Origin: Gemmobacter sp. 24YEA27
GTDB taxonomy: Bacteria > Pseudomonadota > Alphaproteobacteria > Rhodobacterales > Rhodobacteraceae
DNA length: 64,000 bases
NCBI RefSeq assembly: GCF_030052995.1
Contig: NZ_JASJPW010000001.1
Span: 2,780,001-2,844,000, forward strand
Direction: 5' to 3'
Numbering within the stretch: the first letter of the stretch is position 1; each line of letters starts with the position of its first letter. Below, in pieces: positions 17,322 to 26,028 of this stretch. The translations under genes were made by a program, and so were the position numbers. The notes beneath the pieces are model-generated. The model saw only the letters and a program-made list of their open reading frames with translations, was not told the origin of the DNA and did not search any database.

Positions 17322-18026
17322 CAGTCTGGCGTTGCCCTGGGGGCCGCGCTCTCGGCTGCGCCGGAACCACGCCAAAGGGCGCGTTTCCGCCATTCGGCGT
17401 CGATCGCTAACGCAAGGGGACGCTGCAGCGCGCATGAAGCCCCGCATCGGGCGGATGCACGAGGCAGGGCGGCCTCCGCCCATGCGGCCGGATCAGGATG
17501 AGCCAGCCGCGCCACCTGTCCCTCGTTCTGGCTGGCAGATTGTGCAGGAGCGCTCATCCGGCGTCGCCACGCGAAGAATGCAGTCGGAACGGGCAGCCGT
17601 CCTACACGCGCTTCGTCCCGAGACGCGATGATCCCACAACTGGGCGCGTGGCACTTTCGGTAGGGACAAAAAAGGCCAGCTGTTTCAGGAACAGACCGAC
17701 CATGCCAGTGAACCCGTCGATCGCTCGCATCCCGTGAAAGCACCTGATCGCATCATCTTCTCTCTCTTGCTGCAGGGCGCACCTGCGGCGTCCTCGAAAG
17801 GCATGGGTCTGACCGAAGACCCGCTTCGCCTCGATCATTCTCCCGCAACGTCCGCCACCGGTTTTTCTCCGCCGCGCGCGAGCGCGCTTTGCATCGCGAG
17901 GCAAAAAAGCCGTCGTCGGCCGTCTTACACTGCGTTCCAGCCTTTCAGGTGCGGGCTGATCGCCTCCGGTCTCACGACCGCCATTGAGGTCGCGACAGGC
18001 GCGGCCCGAGCAACGGAGTGAAGACT
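17322..18026. other. Gene-poor stretch of the island
   Basis: No supportable gene. It begins with the repeat at 17333-17397. The remaining ORFs on both strands are arginine/proline-rich frames of high-GC DNA without ribosome sites or known motifs. Probably decayed island sequence. Confidence 0.5.
17333..17397 (+). repeat. Short direct repeat, copy 1
   Basis: About 60 bp (GGCCGCGCTCTCGGCT..., GCGCGTTTC...) repeated at 18952-19016 with roughly 80% identity. The two copies flank a 1.55-kb stretch with the DUF736 gene and the SinR-like gene. Confidence 0.6.
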
Positions 18027-18344
18027 ATGGCAACCATCGGCACTTTCACCAAGAACGCGAACGGCGAGTTCACCGGCACGGTCAAAACCCTGACCCTCAA
18101 CGTCAAGGCCAAGTTCGTCCCCACCGAGGGCGACAGCGAGCGCGGCCCCGACTATCGAATCATCGCTGGCCCCTCGGTCGAGTTCGGCGCGGCCTGGAAG
18201 AAGACCGCCCGCGAAACCGGCCGCGACTATCTCTCGGTCAAGCTGGACGATCCGAGCTTTCCTGCTCCGATCTACGCCAGCCTGGTCGAGGACGAATGCG
18301 GTGAGGTTTACAACCTTATCTGGTCCCGCCGCACTGGCGACTGA
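18027..18344 (+). CDS. DUF736 family protein
   Basis: 105 residues, [20 protein letters not shown]..., with the DUF736 pattern throughout ([38 protein letters not shown]). The family is found almost only on plasmids, integrative elements and conjugative islands of alphaproteobacteria; its biochemical role is unknown. The ATG at 18027 with GGAG eight bases upstream is preferred over a GTG at 18018. Its presence marks the surroundings as island DNA. Confidence 0.9.
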   Translation: MATIGTFTKNANGEFTGTVKTLTLNVKAKFVPTEGDSERGPDYRIIAGPSVEFGAAWKKTARETGRDYLSVKLDDPSFPAPIYASLVEDECGEVYNLIWSRRTGD

Positions 18345-18358
18345 GGCCGAACAACTCC

Positions 18359-18384
18359 GAAGCCCCGCCGAGTGCGGGGTTTCG
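18359..18384 (+). terminator. Hairpin after the DUF736 gene
   Basis: GCCCCGC, five-base loop, GCGGGGT, followed by TTTCGT. A stable stem with a short U-tract 15 bases after the stop codon. Confidence 0.6.
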
Positions 18385-18485
18385 TCATGCTTGTCCCCCG
18401 CTTTTCAGGGGGTGCGGATTTCCGTAACCTACACTCCTGTAGTCATCGCCACGTTCACCGGAGTTCGCCTTTGAGTGTCGTCGCG

Positions 18486-18863
18486 TCAGTAAGCGAAGAA
18501 AGGATCATTCTTCTGATGCGCGCGGCACGTCTCGAACTTTGTTGATTTTGTCCAGCGGCTGTCTGGAGCCTTTTCCTTATCCGACCTTACCGACCAGCTC
18601 GAAATCGCTGTGATGAAACGCTTCTCTAGGGTGATTTTCTTGCCGATCGCCTTCTCAGCAGCGGCCAGAGCCGTGTCGAACGCAGTCTTGACGGCATCGG
18701 TGTCGGCAAAGACGCCCCAGACCGTCGTATTGGTCAGCCGGAAAAGTTTCGACGTGCCTTGAAAGACGTAAACCAGCCCAGCCAATTCAGCCTGCTTGAT
18801 GAACTCGGCCCATTGATTAGAAGCGCCGTCCTTGAAGTCATAGGTAACGAGATAGTCGGTCAT
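18486..18863 (-). CDS. Cas2/SinR-like small protein
   Basis: 125 residues from MTDYLVTYDFKDG. The opening beta strand MTDYLVTYD and the later strand NTTVWGVFADTDAV match the ferredoxin-like fold of stand-alone Cas2/VapD/SinR-like proteins often annotated as hypothetical. No CRISPR array or other cas gene is nearby, so a CRISPR role is not suggested. The internal ATG at 18863 is chosen over the longer frame because the conserved strand starts there. Convergent with the DUF736 gene, which ends in a hairpin. Confidence 0.55.
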   Translation of the reverse strand: MTDYLVTYDFKDGASNQWAEFIKQAELAGLVYVFQGTSKLFRLTNTTVWGVFADTDAVKTAFDTALAAAEKAIGKKITLEKRFITAISSWSVRSDKEKAPDSRWTKSTKFETCRAHQKNDPFFAY

Positions 18864-18951
18864 GAAAATAGTCCCCGTTCTGCAATGAAGACGATATGGG
18901 GATCGAGCGGTCATTTTACCAACAGCGTACAAATTTGGGCAGAACAGTGCG

Positions 18952-19016
18952 TTCCCTTCGGGCCGCGCTCTCGGCTAACGCCGGAACTACGCTCAAGAGC
19001 GCGTTTCTGTCACCCT
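18952..19016 (+). repeat. Short direct repeat, copy 2
   Basis: Partner of 17333-17397, lying just before the DUF5131 remnant. Confidence 0.6.
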
Positions 19017-19032
19017 TCGCGAATCCTTGGAA

Positions 19033-19140
19033 ATGGAACGGGACGAAGAGCCGGACCTCTGGCGGGTCGGCAAGAAGCGGGCGGGCCGCCACCTTGACGG
19101 GGAAACATGGGATCAGATGCCTGAGGCCGCCAATGGCTGA
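19033..19140 (+). pseudogene. DUF5131 (phage Gp37-like) 3' remnant
   Basis: The frame MERDEEPDLWRVGKKRAGRH, then LDGETWDQMPEAANG, is the typical end of DUF5131 proteins, radical-SAM-like proteins of phages and islands. The upstream ~200 residues are absent. It ends eight bases inside the next gene, an overlap typical of phage operons. Confidence 0.6.
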
Positions 19141-19537
19141 CTTCACCCACGCGGTCCTGACCCGGATGATATGGATCGATGCCCGCCTGATTGGCGCCGG
19201 CACCATTGGCAGGCAGGATCTGGTCAGGGCCTTCGGCATCAGCCAGTCTCAGGCTGCTATCGATTTCAGGTCATACCGCGCCATCAACCCCGGCCGCCTC
19301 ACCCATGACCGCCAGGCGCGCACCTATCGCGCGGCGCCGGGATCGCTTCCCGCATATCCGACTGCCCTGCGCGTGAGCGTGATCCATGCCGTGCGGATGG
19401 TGATGGACCTGATCACCGACGGCAGTCAGCCCGTGAAACCGGCGCCGAGCTGCGCGCGCTGCGAGGACACGCGGTTTCTGGATAGTCATATCGTTCTGGA
19501 ACAGTGCCCGGACTGCAATCCAGAGATCCCGAAATGA
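19133..19537 (+). CDS. HTH DNA-binding protein of phage/island type
   Basis: 134 residues from MADFTHAVLTRMIWIDARLI. A helix-turn-helix segment RQDLVRAFGISQSQAAIDFR near residues 27-47 is followed by a linker and a C-terminal zinc-knuckle-like region CARCEDTRF...CPDC. Similar small proteins follow DUF5131 genes in Rhodobacterales prophages. Role unknown, probably regulatory. Confidence 0.6.
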   Translation: MADFTHAVLTRMIWIDARLIGAGTIGRQDLVRAFGISQSQAAIDFRSYRAINPGRLTHDRQARTYRAAPGSLPAYPTALRVSVIHAVRMVMDLITDGSQPVKPAPSCARCEDTRFLDSHIVLEQCPDCNPEIPK

Positions 19538-19583
19538 CCCGGGCCAACTGCGCCCATCTGATGGTGAGGGAGGAAGCGGCGTA

Positions 19584-19808
19584 ATGGGAAAGCAGGTAGC
19601 AATCTCCTATCAGCCGCGCTTGCTTGGCTCGCAGGAGGCGGCAACATATCTGGGCGTGAGCGAGACCACCTTGAGAGGATTGGACATTCCGCGCCGCGTC
19701 ATGGGGGGGAGAAAGCTTTTTGACCGCATAGATCTGGATCGCTACGCGTCCGATCTGCCTTATGAAACTCAGTCTCCGAGGAACACATGCGATCAGGTCT
19801 TCGACTGA
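19584..19808 (+). CDS. Excisionase/AlpA-like HTH protein
   Basis: 74 residues with a MerR/AlpA-like winged helix: LLGSQEAATYLGVSETTLRG at residues 14-33 and KLFDRIDLDRYASDL near 45-58. Proteins of this type act as recombination directionality factors or integrase activators. Its end overlaps the start of the integrase gene by 22 bases, so the two are co-expressed. Confidence 0.75.
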   Translation: MGKQVAISYQPRLLGSQEAATYLGVSETTLRGLDIPRRVMGGRKLFDRIDLDRYASDLPYETQSPRNTCDQVFD

Positions 19809-20857
19809 CTGGCATTAAGGTGGTAATAAAGGCGAACGGTCGGCGATACCTCTACCGCAGGGTCGGAGCCAGCCTTGTCGCGCTGCCGAACCTGCCCGAG
19901 AATCATCCGGAGTTCCTAGCAGCATATGTTGCTGCAGGAAGCGCTAAGCCCAAGGCACGCGATGCCGAAGGTAGCATCGCCGCGCTTTGCAGCCTTTATC
20001 TGGCCTCACATGAATACTCCCGCATGGCAGCAAGCACGAGGGCTGTCTGGCGAAGGACGCTTGGTCGAATATCCGAAGAGCGTGGCAAAGGTCTGATTGC
20101 AGATCTGCGCCCCGATCACCTCAGAAAAGATATCCGGCCACTGTCCCCCGGCGCGGCCTCAAACAGGCTCAAGGCATGGCGCTCAATTCTTAAATTTGCA
20201 GTTGAAGAAGGCCTCATAACATCTGATCCCTCCACAGGAATCCGGGCTCAGCGGGGCGAAGTGCAGCCCCACAGGCAATGGACGAATGAAGAGGTCGAGC
20301 AGTTCAGAGACCATTGGTCGAAAGAGACGTCGGAACGTATTGCTTTTGAAGTGATATTCTGGACCGGAGCGCGATGCGTCGATGCGGTAGGCTTGGGCTG
20401 GCAAAAAGTCGATGCAGATGGATGGCTCAGCTTCACCCAGGCCAAGACCAAAGGGCCGGCAACTTGCCCTGTCAGGACACTCCCGCCATGGGCGGTCGGG
20501 ATGAAGTCCGATCACAAACACTTCCTCGACGTTGTGCCGATGGATCAAATGATCTGGATCGTGACGGGGTTCGGAAAGGCGCGAAGCGTCAAAGGGCTTT
20601 CGCAATGGATGAGCGCGGCCGCAAGCACAGCTGGCCTGCCCGATGACTGCACCGCGCACGGCCTGCGCAAAGCGAGAGCCGCAGCGCTCGCTATAGCGGG
20701 AGCAACGGCATCACAAATTGGCGCATGGACTGGGCATGCGAGCCTTTCAGAGATCGCCCACTACACGAAGCAAGCCGATCAAAAAGGGATTCTCGGGGCA
20801 AAGAAAGAACAGCAGATGGGAAACCGCGTGGAAAAGTTTCCAAAATCCCCAAATTAA
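19787..20857 (+). CDS. int: Tyrosine-type site-specific integrase
   Basis: 356 residues. An N-terminal core-binding region (residues ~60-150) is followed by the catalytic domain with the expected residues: Arg in [11 protein letters not shown], the HxxR box in [11 protein letters not shown], and His...Tyr in [13 protein letters not shown]. It ends 30 bases before the 3' end of the tRNA-Arg gene, the classic arrangement for an element integrated into a tRNA. It is therefore taken as the integrase of the island to its left. The opposite attachment site was not found in the window. Confidence 0.92.
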   Translation: MRSGLRLTGIKVVIKANGRRYLYRRVGASLVALPNLPENHPEFLAAYVAAGSAKPKARDAEGSIAALCSLYLASHEYSRMAASTRAVWRRTLGRISEERGKGLIADLRPDHLRKDIRPLSPGAASNRLKAWRSILKFAVEEGLITSDPSTGIRAQRGEVQPHRQWTNEEVEQFRDHWSKETSERIAFEVIFWTGARCVDAVGLGWQKVDADGWLSFTQAKTKGPATCPVRTLPPWAVGMKSDHKHFLDVVPMDQMIWIVTGFGKARSVKGLSQWMSAAASTAGLPDDCTAHGLRKARAAALAIAGATASQIGAWTGHASLSEIAHYTKQADQKGILGAKKEQQMGNRVEKFPKSPN

Positions 20858-20887
20858 TCATTTTATATCATGATGTTATGGAGGTAA

Positions 20888-20964
20888 TGGCGCACCCGAC
20901 AGGATTCGAACCTGTGACCTCTGCCTTCGGAGGGCAGCACTCTATCCAGCTGAGCTACGGGTGC
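20888..20964 (-). tRNA. tRNA-Arg (anticodon CCG)
   Basis: Full cloverleaf on the minus strand: acceptor GCACCCG/CGGGTGC, D-arm TAGCTCAGCTGGATAGAGTG, anticodon stem CTGCC/GGCAG with loop CTCCGAA, T-arm AGGTTCGAATCCT and an encoded CCA. It is the likely attachment site of the island integrase immediately left of it. Confidence 0.96.
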
Positions 20965-21020
20965 AGCGCCCGGGTGTCTTAACCGCTCCTGCGCGCTGCT
21001 GCAAGGCTTGTGGTGCCGCT

Positions 21021-22244
21021 TCAGCCAAAGAGTTCGTGACAGAATTCCAGCGCTTCGACCAGGGCATCCACCTCGGCCAGGGTGTTGTAAAGACCGAAGG
21101 ACGCGCGGCAGGTTGCGCTCACCCCGAAATGGTCCAGCAGCGGCATGGCGCAATGGGTCCCTGCCCTGACGGCGATGCCTTTTTTGTCGAGAATCGTCGA
21201 GATATCATGCGGATGTGCGGCGCCTTGCAGGGTGAAGCTGAAAATCGCCCCCTTATCCGGCGCCTGCCCCTGGACATTCAGCCAGTTCAGCCCGTTCAGC
21301 TTTTCGCGGGCGTAATCGCGCAAAGCGCGCTCATGGGCAGCGATATTTTCCATGCCGAGGCCGGTCAGGTAATCGAGCGCCACGCCCAGACCGATCTGAT
21401 TGACGATGCCGGGTGTGCCGGCCTCAAACCGCATCGGTGGGTCTGCCCAGGTGACCGAGTCGCGATGCACCTCGCGGATCATGTCGCCGCCTCCCATGAA
21501 GGGGCGCATTTCCGCCATCCGCGCCTGGGAAATCCAGATCGCGCCGGATCCGGAGGGGCCATAAAGCTTATGGCCGGTGATCGCGTAGAAATCGGCGCCG
21601 ATTGCCGTCAGATCGACCGGCATATGAACCGAGGCCTGGCTGCCATCGACCATCACCGGCACACCGCGTGCGCGGGCCGCGGCGCAGATCGTGCTCACAT
21701 CAACCACGGTGCCGGTCACATTCGACATATGCGAGATGGCGACCAGCTTTGTCTTCGGCCCGATTGCGTCGATCACCGCCTGGGGATCGAGCACGCCATT
21801 GGCATCGACCTCGACCCATTTCAGCACCACCCCCTGACGTTCGCGCAGGAAATGCCAGGGCACGATATTGGCGTGATGCTCCATCACGGAAAGCACGATC
21901 TCATCGCCGGCCTGCAAACGAGGTGCAGCCCAGGCATAGGAGACGAGGTTAATCCCCTCGGTCGCCCCCGATGTGAAGACGATCTCGTCTTCCGAGGGCG
22001 CGTTCAGAAAGCGCGCAATCTTGCCGCGCACCGCCTCATAGGCCTCGGTCGCGTGGTTCGACAGGTAATGCAGGCCCCGGTGAACATTGGCATATTCCAT
22101 CGAATAGGCCTGGGTGATCGCGTCGATCACCACCTGCGGCTTTTGCGCCGAGGCGCCATTGTCGAGATAGACCAGCGGTCGGTCATTCACCTTGCGCGCG
22201 AGGATCGGGAAATCGGCGCGGATTTTTGCGACATCATAGCTCAC
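21021..22244 (-). CDS. sufS: Cysteine desulfurase SufS
   Basis: 407 residues. A PLP enzyme that takes sulfur from cysteine and hands it to the Suf scaffold. Visible features: LVYLDNGASAQKPQVVID at the start, the PLP lysine in FYAITGHKLYGPSG, and the active-site Cys in VRAGTHCAMPLL near residue 360, which places it in the SufS (group II) class. It lies at the downstream end of the suf cluster after two membrane-protein genes. Its start overlaps the end of the Yip1-like gene by 11 bases. Confidence 0.96.
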   Translation of the reverse strand: MSYDVAKIRADFPILARKVNDRPLVYLDNGASAQKPQVVIDAITQAYSMEYANVHRGLHYLSNHATEAYEAVRGKIARFLNAPSEDEIVFTSGATEGINLVSYAWAAPRLQAGDEIVLSVMEHHANIVPWHFLRERQGVVLKWVEVDANGVLDPQAVIDAIGPKTKLVAISHMSNVTGTVVDVSTICAAARARGVPVMVDGSQASVHMPVDLTAIGADFYAITGHKLYGPSGSGAIWISQARMAEMRPFMGGGDMIREVHRDSVTWADPPMRFEAGTPGIVNQIGLGVALDYLTGLGMENIAAHERALRDYAREKLNGLNWLNVQGQAPDKGAIFSFTLQGAAHPHDISTILDKKGIAVRAGTHCAMPLLDHFGVSATCRASFGLYNTLAEVDALVEALEFCHELFG

Positions 22245-22824
22245 GCGGCAGGTACTCCGACGGGATGAAGGGGGCGAGGATCATCGTCAGGACGAAGACG
22301 CTGACCAAGAAGGTCAGGACCGTCCCGAAGAACACCTTCACCGGCGAGGCAAAGCCGTGGATTTCGGCGATGAAATTGCTCAGGAGCACCACGAAGATCC
22401 CGACGGCGGCGATGCCGATCAGGCTGGACAGCACGGGCAGGATGACAAGCGTCAGCAACTGCACCAGCTGGATCGCCAGCATTACCGCCTGAAGCCAGGC
22501 GATCGCCAGCACGGCATCGGCAAAGGATCCGCGACCACCGAACCAGCCGCCCACCAGCCAGGCCAGGAAGGCGCAGAGGAGGAGGGTCAGGAATTGCAGC
22601 CCGGCCGTCACGAAAGGCGTTGAGAACAGCGCCGTGAACGGGCTGCCTTCGGGCATCGGCAGGATCTGCAGGCTCAGCTGCATCAACAAGGCCGAGGCCA
22701 CCGCCATCAGAAGGAGCGCCACCATCTCGGTGCCGCCGGGCCGGTTCAGCGCCTGGATCTGGCGCAGGCCCTGACGCGGGTCATGCAGCGACAAAAGCAG
22801 GGTGGAAAAGAAAAAGCCGATCAC
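22234..22824 (-). CDS. Yip1-family-like membrane protein
   Basis: 196 residues with about five membrane helices (MVALLLMAVASALLMQLSLQ, LQFLTLLLCAFLAWLVGGWF, VKVFFGTVLTFLVSVFVLTM). The start is a GTG overlapping the stop of the upstream gene (GTGA), so it is translationally coupled to it; the longer frame upstream is the shadow of that gene. A conserved position between sufD and sufS suggests a link to envelope or Fe-S metabolism, but no function is known. Confidence 0.75.
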   Translation of the reverse strand: MIGFFFSTLLLSLHDPRQGLRQIQALNRPGGTEMVALLLMAVASALLMQLSLQILPMPEGSPFTALFSTPFVTAGLQFLTLLLCAFLAWLVGGWFGGRGSFADAVLAIAWLQAVMLAIQLVQLLTLVILPVLSSLIGIAAVGIFVVLLSNFIAEIHGFASPVKVFFGTVLTFLVSVFVLTMILAPFIPSEYLPREL

Positions 22825-23335
22825 TGCATCGCCTCGCGCAGAAGTTTCACCCAGAGCCAGAGGAATGAGAGCCCGACCAGAATCCCGACCACCGTCACCG
22901 AAGACCCCGGTCCGCTGAACCCGGCCAGAAGGCCCTGGAACAGCATCAGGGGGGCCGCGCAAAGCAGCGCCCAGAACAGCGAGACCCGCGCTTCATAAGC
23001 GCCGATCCGCCCCCGAAGGCGCGGATCACCAGCGCCGAGATCGCCGCGATGCCGTAAAAGAACAGCGGTACCACGAAGAGAAAGACGAAGAAATTGATCC
23101 CCATCAAGGCCTGGATGCCCGGCACCTGATCCAGCGGCGTGCCGGCGGCGGTTGCCGCCTCTCGCGCAAGGAAAGCCTCGCGCGAGAGGCGCGGCCATTG
23201 CGCCACGAACAGCAAAAGACAGGCCGCGAAGAGCAGGATCAGCGCCCTGTCCTCGCGCGGGCCATCCGCCAGTTTCTCGCGGATGACCGCACCAGGCCGG
23301 GCCCAGGTCCGGAAGATATCGGTGGTGATCGACAT
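22821..23335 (-). pseudogene. Membrane protein gene with a one-base frameshift
   Basis: Two overlapping frames together give one ~171-residue protein. MSITTDIFRTWARPGAVIRE to LVIRAFGG is in frame one, and RIGAYEARVSLFWALLCAAP to LWLWVKLLREAMQ in the next. Adding one C to the run at 23010-23014 joins them. It has three to four membrane helices, no known function, and lies between sufD and the Yip1-like gene in the suf transcript. A sequencing error is as likely as a true mutation. Confidence 0.7.
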
Positions 23336-23394
23336 GGTCTCTGCCTGTTCCCTGCTGGCCGTTAACGCATTGGCGGATTTAGCCCGGAGGGGTC

Positions 23395-24666
23395 TCAGCC
23401 GTCCAGCCCGTGCAGCCAGTCTTCCAGCCTTGCATGGACCTCGCCCGCGATGGCCTCATCCTCGATCTCTTCCAGCGTGCCGGCCAGGAAAGCCAGAACC
23501 AGAAGCGCCTGGGCGGTGCGTTTCGTCACCCCCCGCGATTGCAGGTAGAATAGCGCCGTCTCGTCAATCGCGCCCGAGGTGGAGCCATGGCTGCATTTCA
23601 CATCATCGGCGTAGATTTCCAGCTCGGGCTTGGCGAGGAACTGCGCATCCTCATCCAGCAGAAGCGACTGGCTCATCTGATAGCCATCGGTCTTCTGCGC
23701 GCCCTGTTTGACGAGGATCTTGCCCTGGAAGACACCGGTCGCGCCATTTTTCAGCACTTTGCGGAAGACCTGACGGCTTTCGCAGCGCTCGGACGCATGG
23801 GTGATGAAGATGGTGTCGTCCTGGAGGAAATCCTTGCCATCGCCCAGCACGGTTCCGGCGACATGCGCCACGGAATCGTCGCCGGTGATTTCCAGGATCG
23901 CCTCATTGCGGGTCAGACGGCCGCCCGCGGTCAGGGTAAAGCTTTTGAACAGCGCATTATCAGCGATATGGGCGAAGATATGGGTGACGCCGCGCCGATC
24001 AGCATCAGGGCCCTGCGTGCGGATATGATGGAAGCGCGCGTTTGACGCCACATCGACCTCAAGCACGGTGTTAAAGCGCGCGCCGGGCGTGCCGCTTTCC
24101 AGAAGGGTGATTTCCGCGCCCTCTTCCAGCTTAACAACGTGATGAAGGATCACATCGGAAACCGCTGATTTCTGAGCATAAATCAGGGAAACCGGTTTTG
24201 CGGCCTGCCCGGTCACCCGGATCAGCACACCCTCAGTCGCATAGGCGGTGTTCAGCGCCGCCAGCGGACGTTCTACCGGAGAAGAGCCACGGGTCTCAAG
24301 CTGGCCATAAAGCCCCTGCGCCCAGTGGATATCCGACTGACCTGCCAGCGACAACAGTTCAACTCCGGCAAGCGCCGGATCATCCGAGGCAGCCGCGTCG
24401 AACACGCCATCGGTAAACACCAGCTTCACCGCATCCAGCGCCGCGAAGGACGGCGCGAGATCGGCGGGCGCACCGCTGATTTCCGGCTTTGTCAGCTGGG
24501 CCGGGTCACTGTAGCGCCAGTATTCGTCGCGCCGGGTCGGCAGGCCCTGAGCCGCCAGCCGATCAGAGGCCGAAGCGCGCGCCGCAGCCGTCCAGCCCTT
24601 TGCGGGGGCGCTGAGCCCCTGCAGCCGCGCCGTCAGCGCGTCCTGTTTGACCTGTGCCAGTGCCAT
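23395..24666 (-). CDS. sufD: Fe-S cluster assembly protein SufD
   Basis: 423 residues. Subunit of the SufBCD scaffold that assembles Fe-S clusters. The start MALAQVKQDALTARL is followed by the family region RRDEYWRYSDPAQL, the long beta-helix core, and the C-terminal signature KCSHGSTSGAID...LFYLQSRG. Its ATG overlaps the stop of sufC (TAATG), so SufC and SufD are translated in step. Confidence 0.96.
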   Translation of the reverse strand: MALAQVKQDALTARLQGLSAPAKGWTAAARASASDRLAAQGLPTRRDEYWRYSDPAQLTKPEISGAPADLAPSFAALDAVKLVFTDGVFDAAASDDPALAGVELLSLAGQSDIHWAQGLYGQLETRGSSPVERPLAALNTAYATEGVLIRVTGQAAKPVSLIYAQKSAVSDVILHHVVKLEEGAEITLLESGTPGARFNTVLEVDVASNARFHHIRTQGPDADRRGVTHIFAHIADNALFKSFTLTAGGRLTRNEAILEITGDDSVAHVAGTVLGDGKDFLQDDTIFITHASERCESRQVFRKVLKNGATGVFQGKILVKQGAQKTDGYQMSQSLLLDEDAQFLAKPELEIYADDVKCSHGSTSGAIDETALFYLQSRGVTKRTAQALLVLAFLAGTLEEIEDEAIAGEVHARLEDWLHGLDG

Positions 24667-25421
24667 TACTGCACCCCGTCCAGCAGATCGGCGTAGCCGT
24701 TATTCTCGACCTCAAGCGCCAGCTCCGGCCCGCCGGTTTTGATGATGCGGCCATTGGACATGATATGGACCACATCCGGTTTGATATGATCGAGAAGGCG
24801 CTGGTAATGGGTGATCACAAGGAAAGAACGACCCGCGCTGCGCAGCGCGTTGACGCCTTCTGCGACAAGTTTCATCGCATCGACGTCAAGACCGGAATCG
24901 GTCTCGTCAAGGATGCACATCTTCGGCTCCAGCATGGCCATCTGGAGGATTTCATTGCGCTTTTTCTCACCACCCGAGAAGCCGACATTGACCGGACGCT
25001 TGAGCATATCGGCGTCGATCTTCAGCGTTTTCGCCTTTTCGCGCACGACTTTCAGGAAGTCTCCTGCCGAAAGCTCCTCTTCGCCGCGCGCCTTGCGCTG
25101 CGCGTTCACCGCCGTTCTGAGGAAGGTCATATTGCCGACACCGGGGATCTCGACCGGGTATTGGAACGCCAGGAACAGGCCCGCTGCGGCGCGCTCTTCC
25201 GGCTCCATCTCAAGGAGTTCTTCATCATCCAGCGTGGCCGAGCCGTCGGTGACCTCATAGCCATCGCGGCCCGCCAGCACATAGGAAAGCGTCGATTTGC
25301 CCGAGCCGTTCGGCCCCATGATCGCATGAACTTCGCCAGGCCCGATTTTCAGGTCGACGCCTTTGAGGATGACCTTATCCTCTTCCTCAAGTTTAACATG
25401 CAGGTTCTTGATCTCAAGCAT
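24666..25421 (-). CDS. sufC: Fe-S assembly ATPase SufC
   Basis: 251 residues, an ABC-type ATPase energising the SufBCD scaffold. Walker A GPNGSGKSTLSYVLAG near residues 36-51, Q-loop region FLAFQYPVEIPGV, signature NVGFSGGEKKRNEILQMAML, Walker B ILDETDSGLDVDA, H-loop VITHYQRLL. Full family length. One-base overlap with sufD downstream. Confidence 0.97.
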   Translation of the reverse strand: MLEIKNLHVKLEEEDKVILKGVDLKIGPGEVHAIMGPNGSGKSTLSYVLAGRDGYEVTDGSATLDDEELLEMEPEERAAAGLFLAFQYPVEIPGVGNMTFLRTAVNAQRKARGEEELSAGDFLKVVREKAKTLKIDADMLKRPVNVGFSGGEKKRNEILQMAMLEPKMCILDETDSGLDVDAMKLVAEGVNALRSAGRSFLVITHYQRLLDHIKPDVVHIMSNGRIIKTGGPELALEVENNGYADLLDGVQ

Positions 25422-25431
25422 TTTTCTCTCC

Positions 25432-26025
25432 TCAGACCGGTTGTAGCAGCGCCCGCGTATAAGCGCGCAGCCGGTCCGGCGTCAGTGTCACAGGTTCAAG
25501 ATCGAAACGCGCCATGCGTCCGATCATCTCGGTTGGCCGCGCGATCTCTTCAGCCTTGTGATAGGCCTCGCGCGGGGCATAGTCGTCAAAAAACAGCGTC
25601 ACCGGACGGGTGATCCGGTAAGCCACGGTCAGGAAACAGGCGAGCCGGAAACGGCCATCGACCAGCACCAGATCCGGGTGAGAAAAGCCGGGTAAGTCCC
25701 AGATTTTCAATGCATAATCCGGCCAGCGACGAAAGGCGGACTCATCTGCCGGATGGCCCCATTCCTTTGTCGGGCCAATATCGGCATGATGGATATGGAC
25801 GCCGGCCTGCGCCGGATGTGCCGCGAACCAGTCGCCCATCATCCTGGCCCAGGAGGCATCGGATTCCACCGACCAGACCTCTGCCCCGGCCTCGGCCGCG
25901 ACCAGGGTCGATCCGCCGGAGCCATATTCCAGCACCACCCGCGCTTCGACGCAGGCATCCGTCCATGCCCGGGCAGCCGCCTCGGGCATGGTCAGATCAG
26001 GACGCTGAAGCACGGCACCGGACAA
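25432..26025 (-). CDS. SAM-methyltransferase-like protein within the suf operon
   Basis: 197 residues with a Rossmann-type start resembling motif I (VVLEYGSGGSTLVAAEAGA, residues ~30-48) and motif II-like VWSVESDASWARM. Further on it has HPDLVLVDGRFRLACFL and LFFDDYAPREAYH. It looks like a class I methyltransferase fold, but activity and substrate are unknown. It is set tightly between sufB (4 bases) and sufC (10 bases), an insertion that recurs in Rhodobacterales suf operons. Confidence 0.65.
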   Translation of the reverse strand: MSGAVLQRPDLTMPEAAARAWTDACVEARVVLEYGSGGSTLVAAEAGAEVWSVESDASWARMMGDWFAAHPAQAGVHIHHADIGPTKEWGHPADESAFRRWPDYALKIWDLPGFSHPDLVLVDGRFRLACFLTVAYRITRPVTLFFDDYAPREAYHKAEEIARPTEMIGRMARFDLEPVTLTPDRLRAYTRALLQPV

Positions 26026-26028
26026 GGT

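Noticed and set aside
18486..18863. Possible Cas2 gene of a CRISPR system
   Set aside because: Cas2-like fold only; no array or other cas genes nearby, and stand-alone SinR/VapD-like proteins share this fold.
20880..20990. Left attachment site for the tRNA-Arg island inside the window
   Set aside because: I searched for another copy of the tRNA-Arg 3' end to the left, around 3.4-5.4 kb in particular, and found none. It may be lost or outside.
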